Source of the DNA: Balneolales bacterium
GTDB lineage: Bacteria; Bacteroidota; Rhodothermia; Balneolales; Natronogracilivirgulaceae
NCBI GenBank assembly: GCA_007116685.1
Contig: SKIC01000202.1
Location: 1 to 23,218 of the forward strand
DNA: 23,218 bases
Direction of reading: 5' to 3'
Shown here: positions 14,568 through 21,631 of the stretch, piece after piece
How the letters are laid out: each line of letters begins with the position of its first letter
How positions within the stretch are numbered: the first letter of the stretch is position 1
Position numbers and translations under genes: made by a program
Notes under the pieces: model-generated
Database searches by the model: none
Told to the model about the DNA's origin: nothing
What the model saw: the letters and a program-made list of their open reading frames with translations, nothing else

Positions 14568-15931
14568 ACGTATTAAAATTTGGCGGCACTTCCATGGCCG
14601 ACGAACATTCATGGAAGCAAATACTCGATATTATTAGCGATAGTGGAAGTAGTGTAACGGTTGTATCAGCCACTAGTAAAACAACAAATGCACTACTTGA
14701 GGCGGCCGAACTTGCCCGTACCGGTTCTTACGAAGAAGCCATTACTATCAGCAAGCATCTCAAAGAAAAGCACGATCGGATTCTTAATAACTTCCTTAAT
14801 GAGTACGGCAAGCAAGACCAGGAAAGAATTAAAAACGAAGGTCAGGTATGGATTCAGAAGCAGATTAAAACCCTTGATCATTTCTTATTGGGAATTTTCA
14901 CGCTTGGTGAATTAAGTCCCAGAACTCTTGATGCGGTTTCCAGTCTTGGGGAAAGATTATCATCCTATCTTTTACCATTATGTGGTCAGTCTTTAGGTTT
15001 ATCAACCGTGTTTATGGATGCTTCCGATATCGTTTTTACAGACAGCACATTCGGCAAAGCAGTTCCACACATGCCTACATTGAGGAAAAACTCCGAATTA
15101 ATTATTCAATCCTTAAACGATGGTAATTTTGTTATTACCGGTGGGTTCTATGGGCAAAATGAGCTGGGTGAAATTACAACGCTTGGGCGTGGGGGTTCGG
15201 ATTTTTCTGCTTCACTGATTGCAAATGCTATCCGTGCTAAGGAATTACAAATCTGGACTGACGTAAGTGGAATGTACACTTGTGACCCACGTTTTGTCAA
15301 CGCTGCGCACAATATCCCGGAAATCACTTACAAAGAAGCTGCGGAGTTGGCTTATTTTGGTGCCAAAATTTTACATCCGGCTACCATTCAGCCGGCAATT
15401 GAGTTGAATATTCCGGTTGTTATCAAAAATACGTTTGAGCCTGAGCATCCCGGCACAAAAATCAGCTCAGAAGCACCTGATACCGGCGATATTCGTGCGA
15501 TAGCCTTTAAAAGAAATATCACTATCATCACGATTAGTTCTTCCAGAATGTTGATGGCTTACGGTTTTTTGGCCGGCGTTTTCTCAACTTTTGAGAAAAA
15601 TAAAATCTCAGTGGATTTGGTAACTACTTCTGAAGTTTCTATCTCAATGTCTGTTGATAATGATACAAATCTTGAGCAAGCTCTCAAGGAATTGGAGCAA
15701 TTTGGTGAGGTTACAGTTACTAAAAATCAAACCTTAATCTGTTTGGTTGGTCATGACTTCTTAACAAGTAAAGGATTGGCAAAAAGTGTTTTTACAGCTG
15801 TAGCAGAAATTCCTGTCAGAATGATTTCGCAAGGTAGTTCAGAAATCAATCTCTCCATTGTAGTAGATGATTTTAATACGATAGATGCTGTTCAAAAACT
15901 GCATGCTTCATTTTTTGAGCATGTTAATTAA
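14564..15931 (+). CDS. lysC: Aspartate kinase
   Basis: 455 aa, monofunctional. It phosphorylates aspartate, the committed step to lysine, diaminopimelate, threonine and methionine. N-terminal KFGGTSMAD (5-13) is the family signature. Further motifs are SLGERLSSYLL (127-137), the nucleotide-binding TTLGRGGSDFSA (205-216) and the VSGMYTCDPR stretch (234-243). Two ACT domains follow at about 317-380 and 390-450 (TISSSRMLMAYGFLAGVF; LICLVGHDFLTSKGLAKSVF), the arrangement of allosterically regulated, lysine-type enzymes. No homoserine dehydrogenase domain is fused, unlike ThrA. It overlaps the M20D gene by four bases and is followed by dapB after 15 bp, so feedback by lysine is expected, although the effector cannot be read from sequence. 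Confidence 0.95.
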   Translation: MNVLKFGGTSMADEHSWKQILDIISDSGSSVTVVSATSKTTNALLEAAELARTGSYEEAITISKHLKEKHDRILNNFLNEYGKQDQERIKNEGQVWIQKQIKTLDHFLLGIFTLGELSPRTLDAVSSLGERLSSYLLPLCGQSLGLSTVFMDASDIVFTDSTFGKAVPHMPTLRKNSELIIQSLNDGNFVITGGFYGQNELGEITTLGRGGSDFSASLIANAIRAKELQIWTDVSGMYTCDPRFVNAAHNIPEITYKEAAELAYFGAKILHPATIQPAIELNIPVVIKNTFEPEHPGTKISSEAPDTGDIRAIAFKRNITIITISSSRMLMAYGFLAGVFSTFEKNKISVDLVTTSEVSISMSVDNDTNLEQALKELEQFGEVTVTKNQTLICLVGHDFLTSKGLAKSVFTAVAEIPVRMISQGSSEINLSIVVDDFNTIDAVQKLHASFFEHVN

Positions 15932-15946
15932 TCAGGAGTACTAGTT

Positions 15947-16687
15947 GTGAGGATTGCATTACTTGGTTACGGAAAAATGGGCAAGCGAATTGCTGAGCTC
16001 GCAGAGGAACGTGGACATACCATCTCCACTATTATTGATCCTCAGCAAAAGGAAATTGACAACCCTGTCTCTGTACTCGCTGATTGTGATGCAATCATAG
16101 ATTTTTCGCATCCTGATTCTATGCAAGAGCATCTTTCCTGGGCTCTTTCTGCTAATAAGCCTATAGTTATTGGCACTACCGGCTGGGAAATTGACGAAAA
16201 ATTGGATGAAACCGCTAAAGCCCACAACACTCCCATTTTATATGGCTCAAATTTCTCATTAGGCGTTCAGCTATTTATGAAGCTCACCCAAAAAGCTGCG
16301 GAGTTATTTGGTTCCTCTGATTTATTTCATGCCGCCATGCACGAAATTCATCATACTCAAAAAGTTGATGCTCCAAGTGGTACCGCTAAAACCATGTCTT
16401 CACTTTGGAGAAAAGAGAGTACCAAACAGAAGAACGAATCTTTTGTGCTTCCGGAAAGCCAGCCCGCTGATGAAAATACACTCTATGTTACCGCACAACG
16501 ACTTGGTTCTGTTTTTGGAGAACATACCCTGCGTATTAACTCACCTTTTGATGACATTGAGCTCACTCACAGAGCCAGGTCAAGAGACGGTTTTGCTTCC
16601 GGTGCGGTTAAAGCTGCGGAGTGGCTTGCGCAACAAAAACCGGGATTCTACTTGGTCGAAAACGTAGTTGAGAAAATACTGAAATAA
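15947..16687 (+). CDS. dapB: 4-hydroxy-tetrahydrodipicolinate reductase
   Basis: 246 aa. It reduces the product of DapA in the lysine/diaminopimelate pathway with NAD(P)H. Rossmann motif LLGYGKMGKRI (5-15); IDFSHPDSM (51-59); VIGTTGW (74-80); catalytic HHTQKVDAPSGTAKTM (135-150) with His135/His136 and Lys139. The start is GTG 15947, supported by AGGAG at 15934-15938 eight bases upstream and by no other start codon in frame nearby. The enzyme is slightly shorter than E. coli DapB (273 aa), as in many Bacteroidota-like bacteria. It is the last gene of the M20D-lysC-dapB operon; dapA is not in the window. Confidence 0.96.
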   Translation: MRIALLGYGKMGKRIAELAEERGHTISTIIDPQQKEIDNPVSVLADCDAIIDFSHPDSMQEHLSWALSANKPIVIGTTGWEIDEKLDETAKAHNTPILYGSNFSLGVQLFMKLTQKAAELFGSSDLFHAAMHEIHHTQKVDAPSGTAKTMSSLWRKESTKQKNESFVLPESQPADENTLYVTAQRLGSVFGEHTLRINSPFDDIELTHRARSRDGFASGAVKAAEWLAQQKPGFYLVENVVEKILK

Positions 16688-16699
16688 TCAGCTTTACGA

Positions 16700-17338
16700 T
16701 TATTCACGAGACATCTCCTCATGAGCAAGCAAAAGCATCATAGCCTGAGTTACGGCTTTAAATAGATTCGCATCGCCACTGCCTGAATCTGGATGGACTA
16801 ATTTAGCCTTTTGACGATATGCCTTTTTGATTTCCGGCTTTAGTGCTTTTTCGTTTACTCCCAGCATCAATCTGCACAGCGTGAGCGTGTCTACGGAAAT
16901 TGATTTGACCTTAGAACGCAGGGTCTTGTTTTCTTTTTTTAACTCAGCAGCACGTTCCAGCAATCGATTCAGTTTTCGCTCCAGAGATTCATTTTCTTTG
17001 CGAATTTCAATCAATTCTTTTTCGGTTCTCTGCTCGTACTCCAAAGAACTCGCATTAATCCATTTCAGAACGGTTGCCGTGCGTTCTACAACCTGCTCAT
17101 AAAATTGCAGGCGTTGTTCTTCATCAGTTTCCGTATAGGCTTTTGCAAAATCTACTACCATAGATTGCAATTCCGATAACTCAGAACTAAATGAAAACTG
17201 ATTTTGTGATTTCCCTAATCCTTTGGATTTTTCAAACTCTTTCAGGCAATCCTGAGAACAGAATCTGGCACGCTTATCATCGCTATAAATGCGTTGATTG
17301 CACCAAGTGCATCGATTATGCCGTTCAAGGATTTCCAC
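16700..17338 (-). CDS. J-domain protein with N-terminal zinc finger and central coiled coil
   Basis: 212 aa, not a known DnaJ, CbpA or DjlA layout. Residues 10-31 carry Cys10, Cys13, Cys27 and Cys31 (CTWC then FCSQDC), a treble-clef-like zinc finger. Residues about 98-147 are a highly charged coiled coil with Glu/Lys/Leu repeats. The C-terminus (152-206) is a J-domain: LGVNEKALKPEIKKAYRQKA is helix II, His182-Pro183-Asp184 is the HPD loop that stimulates DnaK ATPase, and NLFKAVTQAMMLLL is helix III. Helix I is short. The start is GTG 17338, forced by an in-frame TGA a few codons upstream. The gene begins four bases after the hslO stop, so it is cotranscribed with and probably reinitiated from Hsp33. 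The role as a DnaK co-chaperone for Hsp33 clients is inferred. Confidence 0.85.
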   Translation of the reverse strand: MEILERHNRCTWCNQRIYSDDKRARFCSQDCLKEFEKSKGLGKSQNQFSFSSELSELQSMVVDFAKAYTETDEEQRLQFYEQVVERTATVLKWINASSLEYEQRTEKELIEIRKENESLERKLNRLLERAAELKKENKTLRSKVKSISVDTLTLCRLMLGVNEKALKPEIKKAYRQKAKLVHPDSGSGDANLFKAVTQAMMLLLAHEEMSRE

Positions 17339-17342
17339 TATA

Positions 17343-18245
17343 TCAGTTCATTTTAATACGGGCATTCTTTACAATGCTCTGAATTTCTTCCTTTGGAATG
17401 AGATACTTTTCATTGCAATAATGGCACACCAATTCCTGACCATCGTCTTGCATAGCTTCCAATTCGTCCATTTGTATCATGGCTAATGCATTTACAAAAC
17501 GGTCTTTATTGCAACGGCAGAAGAAATCAACAGGGTAGCGGTCCAGTTCTTTTACTCCAAATGATGTGCCTGCCATATCCATGATGGAATCTATATAATG
17601 CCCATCAGATAATAGACGGCTAACCTGAGGTACGTTCTTTAGATTTTCTTCAATGATAACTCGATTTTCATCAGTAGCATCGGGCAAGGCTTGGATTAAA
17701 ATTCCACCGGCATGAGTGATATTTCCTTCCTCATCAAAACCCACATCCAGTGAAATTGCAGAATCAACCTGCTCTGATTGTTTCAGGTAATAGGCTATAT
17801 CATCGTTAATATTTCCATTCACTAACTCTACCATTCCGGATACAGGATTTGCTTCGTTATACAGCGTTTTGGTTATACTAAGCAAAGCCGGACCAAAAGC
17901 TTCTCCCCAGGATGTTTCTGTGGAATAATCCAATTCCAGTTCCGGATCACTTGAATATCCTCTTATTTCTCCATTAGATGTGGCTTCAGCAACCAATCTT
18001 CGTAAAGGGCCATTGCCTTCTATTTGAACCTGGATTCTTTCTTCGCCTTTTAAATTGGAAGCCATCAACATGGTTCCCATCATAGTTCTGCCAAGAAGCA
18101 ACGTATTCAAAAAGGACAATTCATGTCTTTTTTGCGCTGTCTTAATTACATCTGTCGCCTTAACCACGGTTATTTTGAATTCACCGTTATTGGTTACCCC
18201 TTTGATAATGCGATCCTTGGTTTCGAACTTCTTTCTTGAAAACAT
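17343..18245 (-). CDS. hslO: Redox-regulated chaperone Hsp33
   Basis: 300 aa from ATG 18245. A TTG immediately before it is in frame, but ATG is preferred; neither has a Shine-Dalgarno. Hsp33 is a cytosolic holdase: in reducing conditions four Cys bind zinc, and oxidation releases it and activates the chaperone. The C-terminal switch is complete: CRC (Cys243, Cys245) and CHYC (Cys274, Cys277), with the 28-residue interval typical of the family. The body shows RTMMGTMLMASNLKGEERIQVQIEGNGPLRRLV (in two parts), matching family conserved blocks, and YYLKQSEQVDSAISL. It is the first gene of a two-gene operon with a zinc-finger J-domain protein, a partner that fits the known hand-over of Hsp33 clients to DnaK. 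Confidence 0.96.
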   Translation of the reverse strand: MFSRKKFETKDRIIKGVTNNGEFKITVVKATDVIKTAQKRHELSFLNTLLLGRTMMGTMLMASNLKGEERIQVQIEGNGPLRRLVAEATSNGEIRGYSSDPELELDYSTETSWGEAFGPALLSITKTLYNEANPVSGMVELVNGNINDDIAYYLKQSEQVDSAISLDVGFDEEGNITHAGGILIQALPDATDENRVIIEENLKNVPQVSRLLSDGHYIDSIMDMAGTSFGVKELDRYPVDFFCRCNKDRFVNALAMIQMDELEAMQDDGQELVCHYCNEKYLIPKEEIQSIVKNARIKMN

Positions 18246-18464
18246 CAATTTTTATTTAACAGTAAGTAGTGATTTGTGAGTTTTTAATACCGTTTTAAAT
18301 AACAGGCTAAAATACAGTTTTTTCAGCTGGATTTTTAACGCTCTCGCTAACGCTTTCTTGGGATGCTTTGTTCCTTGCACTTAAGATATTGCCATGCCAA
18401 ACAAACTGGAATAAAATGCTATGATAGTGAAATCCTGAGGTTTTTCGGCTTAGTCCCGCGACAA

Positions 18465-19604
18465 TCAGCTTATCTCAAAAGTCAGAAATTCTGCCTCGAG
18501 CGGCCCATTCATTACCGGAACAATAGATTTTGGCTTTAGTGGGATATGCTCTTTAAAATTGACATCCGAAGTAATCACACAAAACGTATATCCACGACCT
18601 TTGTATTTCAGAGTGTGACCCATGGTTTTGTATAATTTTCGCATTTCTTCCTGATCACCAATTCGCCTTCCATAGGGTGGGTTACACATGATGATTCCTT
18701 TTCCTTCCGGAATAAAGGTGCGGTCAATGCCTCTCAATTTTACTTTAATATCATGGGTGAGTCTAGCTTTGCGGATATTTTTTCTGGCGATTTCAACTGC
18801 TTTCACATCATTATCACCACCCTCAATCCAATCTACATCTCTAATTACCATCCCTCTTGCTTCATCCATCACTTGCTGCCATAAAGCCTGACGAAAATAA
18901 GGCCATCTGAAAAGACCAAACTCCTGATCCAGCAAAGCCGGCGCTTTTCTTTTAGCCATGAGTGCGGCTTCAATTAAGAGCGTACCTGAACCACACATAG
19001 GATCTACAAAATAGGTATCGGGATCCCAGCCACTCATTTTTATGAGCCCGGCAGCAAGCACTTCGTTTAAGGGAGCACGGCCACCGCCTACGCGATATCC
19101 CCGCTGGTTTAAACTATGACCGGAAGCATCTAAGGAAATGGAAGCAAATCCTTCCTGACTGATATGCAAATGTACCCGGACATCCGGGTCTTTGGGATTT
19201 ACATCGGGGCGAATATCATATTTATCCCGAAACTGATCCACAATAGCATCTTTCGTTTTGAGGGAAAGAAACATACTGTGGTTCATTTTACTGTGCATGG
19301 TTACCGTATCAACAGCAAAGGTTTGTTTGAGAGATAAACGATCGTGCCAATCCGTAGAACGCACCAATTCGTAGAGCTCTTCTTCGTTTTCTATATTTCC
19401 TTCAATAATGGGTAGTAAAATGCGAAGGGCAAGACGAGTATGCGCAAGAATTCGATACATTTCAAATTCGGTGGCATCAAAATACACTCCACGATTACGT
19501 TCTGTGACGTTGTGACCGCCAAGAGAGGTTATTTCTTCTACCAGTAGTGATTCAAAACCAGAGAGGCTTTTTGCGAAATATGTTTGTTTTGCTTCGATAG
19601 CCAA
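18465..19604 (-). CDS. THUMP-domain class I RNA methyltransferase (RlmL N-terminal/YpsC-like)
   Basis: 379 aa. An N-terminal ferredoxin-like and THUMP region (about 10-155) reads as in 23S rRNA guanine-N2 methyltransferases. The conserved QRGYRVGGGRAPLNEVLAAGL (167-187) follows. The SAM-binding loop is DPMCGSGTLLIEAALMA (201-217), and the catalytic NPPYGRR motif is at 308-314. The E. coli RlmL (RlmKL) C-terminal RlmK half is absent, so this corresponds to the single-domain YpsC/RlmL-N form, probably modifying the G2445 region of 23S rRNA (family knowledge). The start is TTG 19604: AAGGA lies about eight bases upstream, overlapping the pheA stop, and no ATG is available nearby. It is the last gene of a four-gene operon. 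Confidence 0.9.
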   Translation of the reverse strand: MAIEAKQTYFAKSLSGFESLLVEEITSLGGHNVTERNRGVYFDATEFEMYRILAHTRLALRILLPIIEGNIENEEELYELVRSTDWHDRLSLKQTFAVDTVTMHSKMNHSMFLSLKTKDAIVDQFRDKYDIRPDVNPKDPDVRVHLHISQEGFASISLDASGHSLNQRGYRVGGGRAPLNEVLAAGLIKMSGWDPDTYFVDPMCGSGTLLIEAALMAKRKAPALLDQEFGLFRWPYFRQALWQQVMDEARGMVIRDVDWIEGGDNDVKAVEIARKNIRKARLTHDIKVKLRGIDRTFIPEGKGIIMCNPPYGRRIGDQEEMRKLYKTMGHTLKYKGRGYTFCVITSDVNFKEHIPLKPKSIVPVMNGPLEAEFLTFEIS

Positions 19605-19613
19605 AAAATGTCC

Positions 19614-20456
19614 TTAGGTATGAAATTCGGAATAAACGATGGGGTAAGCGCCTAAAATATGGAGAAAAGTGCTCTTTTCCTGTAATTCTTTGAAAAGTGC
19701 ACTATGCGTTTCGGGCAGTATTTTTCCTGCAAGGTCGAGATAAAAATCATAATGCCATGGCTCGCCGGTTCGTGGTCGCGATTCTATCTTGCTCATATTG
19801 ATGCCATATTTTCTAAGCACCAATAGGAAATCCACCAAAGAACCCGGGTTATGAGAAATAGCGGTATATAAGGTTGTTTTGTATTCGGTCTCAGGCGGCA
19901 CTTTTAGTTTTGCAGGCTCTTTTGCAAATACAAGAAAACGGGTGTAATTATTAGGATCGGTTTCTATGTTTTCTGAAAGCACATTCAATCCATATAATTC
20001 AGCTGCTAGTTTTCCTGCAATGGCGGCGGTAGCCGTTTTTTGCTCATTTGCTATACGCTCTGCCGAGCCTGCGGTATCTTCCTGGTCCACTATTTTTATG
20101 TGTGGATGTTTACGCAAAAACACACGACACTGCTCAATCGCCATCGGGTGTGACCAAACCTGTTCTAAATCTTCGATAGACTGTCCATCCAATGCCATTA
20201 AATGATGGGATATCCGTAAAAAAACTTCGCCAACAATAGGAAAGCGATATTCAGAAAGTAAATCAAAATTATAACTCAGCGAACCGGCAATGGAGTTTTC
20301 TATTGCTACTATCCCCACATCGGCTTTTTCTGATTTTAAATCTTCAAAAATTTCTCTGAACGTATCCCGCGACAAAAGCTCATAATCTTGCTGAATGATA
20401 TTGTTAGCAGCTATATGATGAAAAGAGCCTTTCCTACCTTGAATTGATACAATCAC
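19614..20456 (-). CDS. pheA: Prephenate dehydratase with C-terminal ACT domain
   Basis: 280 aa, monofunctional (no chorismate mutase domain). It converts prephenate to phenylpyruvate for phenylalanine synthesis. Family motifs: GRKGSFHHIAA (7-17), GIVAIENSIAGSL (48-60), SHPMAIEQC (102-110), EDTAGSA (126-132) and the catalytic NYTRFLVF (170-177, Thr172-Arg173-Phe174). The ACT domain (about 195-275) has NPGSLVDFL in place of the usual GALV and retains ESRP (225-228), the Phe-binding signature, so feedback inhibition by phenylalanine is likely. The start is GTG 20456, overlapping the stop of the upstream membrane-protein gene as GTGA (20453-20456), consistent with translational coupling. Confidence 0.95.
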   Translation of the reverse strand: MIVSIQGRKGSFHHIAANNIIQQDYELLSRDTFREIFEDLKSEKADVGIVAIENSIAGSLSYNFDLLSEYRFPIVGEVFLRISHHLMALDGQSIEDLEQVWSHPMAIEQCRVFLRKHPHIKIVDQEDTAGSAERIANEQKTATAAIAGKLAAELYGLNVLSENIETDPNNYTRFLVFAKEPAKLKVPPETEYKTTLYTAISHNPGSLVDFLLVLRKYGINMSKIESRPRTGEPWHYDFYLDLAGKILPETHSALFKELQEKSTFLHILGAYPIVYSEFHT

Positions 20457-21631
20457 GCAAACGGGTTATTAACAGATTTATCTTTTTTCTTTTTCTTACC
20501 ACTGCTAATCTTTTCTGAAAATTCGCTGACTTTTTCTGCCATTCTACTTTTCGTCTGTGTATCCGTAGCTACCGAGCCTAGTAAATATCCATAGGCATTC
20601 AAGGATTCTACCTCATCAAAAATAACCTTTAATATGGCGCCGAAAGGGATAAACAGAATCATACCAACCAATCCCCAAATTTGGGCACCTGTAAAAATCA
20701 AAATTAAGGTGACTAAGGGATTCATACTCACTTTTCTACCCACAATGGTTGGAGTAAATAAATTGCTTTCAAAAAGCTGGATAACATAAAAACTCAATAG
20801 AATAGCAATCGGATAAATCAAAGAATCCATGGTTATCAGAGCCCATATAATGGGTAGAACGGAACCAAGAAGTGGGCCAACGAATGGGATTACATTCAAC
20901 AGGGCTGCAAAAACAGCAAAGAAAATAGCGTGATTGACACCTATTATTAACAGAGCTGTTGAGTTTAAAACGGCTAGAATACAGATTACGATAAACATCC
21001 CCGTAATGTAATTCTGAATGACGCTTTTGATGTTGTTGATTACCTTGCTAACTCTTTTTTCTTCTGCCTCATCGCCACGTGCAACGGCTTTCATCACAAA
21101 TGTCTTCAAAAAATCTCTAAAGATCATCAATAAGAACATGTAGATAGGTATGAGGAAAACCATCGTTATCGTTGATGCTGCTGACAATGCTCCCTGTGTT
21201 AAGCTAGAAGCATTTTCTCTGATAAAACCAATAATACCATCCTGCAAGGATGTCAGTAAGTTTTCAGGATCAAAGTCGAAGTAGGTAATAAAGAGATTTT
21301 CAAATTCAGTAAACAAAAACCGAATTCGTTCTTCTATCAAACCAATATCATCTACAAAGCCGGTTAATTGAATGGAAAAGAAAAAGACAACTCCGGCAAA
21401 TATGGCTAAACCGGAAAGAATACTAAAGAGAGCAGCAAGCGGACGAGGTATCTTTTTTCCCTCAAGCCATCCACAAAATGGGGATAACAAAATGGCAAAA
21501 AAGAGAGCAAATAAGAAAGGCACCAATACCGGTTTGGCTACAATCATGCCATACACAAGTAACGTAACCCCAAACAGAACTACCGTTATCCGCAGATACC
21601 AGGGTAATTTAACTTCTAAATCATCGCTCAT
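20453..21631 (-). CDS. AI-2E/PerM-family membrane transporter
   Basis: 392 aa from ATG 21631, whose ATGA overlaps the stop of the upstream peptidase gene (21628-21631). A TTG at 21646 in the same frame lies inside that gene and is less likely. The protein has a hydrophobic pair at about 14-52, another at 62-90, a long loop (95-145), then segments at about 150-175, 210-232, 238-268, 275-295 and 300-340. This is the eight-helix pattern of the AI-2E transporter family (PF01594). The conserved NVIPFVGPLLGSVLPII and GRKVSMNPLVTLILIF stretches are present. The tail is Lys/Ser rich and cytoplasmic. Members export autoinducer-2 in one studied case and act as Na+/H+ antiporters or permeases in others, so the substrate is open. 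No luxS is in the window. Confidence 0.88.
   Translation of the reverse strand: MSDDLEVKLPWYLRITVVLFGVTLLVYGMIVAKPVLVPFLFALFFAILLSPFCGWLEGKKIPRPLAALFSILSGLAIFAGVVFFFSIQLTGFVDDIGLIEERIRFLFTEFENLFITYFDFDPENLLTSLQDGIIGFIRENASSLTQGALSAASTITMVFLIPIYMFLLMIFRDFLKTFVMKAVARGDEAEEKRVSKVINNIKSVIQNYITGMFIVICILAVLNSTALLIIGVNHAIFFAVFAALLNVIPFVGPLLGSVLPIIWALITMDSLIYPIAILLSFYVIQLFESNLFTPTIVGRKVSMNPLVTLILIFTGAQIWGLVGMILFIPFGAILKVIFDEVESLNAYGYLLGSVATDTQTKSRMAEKVSEFSEKISSGKKKKKDKSVNNPFA

Noticed and set aside
16683..16704. Inverted repeat AATAATC/GATTATT between the convergent dapB and J-domain genes as a bidirectional terminator
   Set aside because: Only 7 bp of A/T-rich stem and no T run on either side; too weak to call.
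18300..18464. Gap between the rRNA methyltransferase and hslO as a mobile-element remnant, because of the repeated AACGCT/CGCTAACGCT bases
   Set aside because: No paired terminal repeats, target duplication or transposase fragment could be found.
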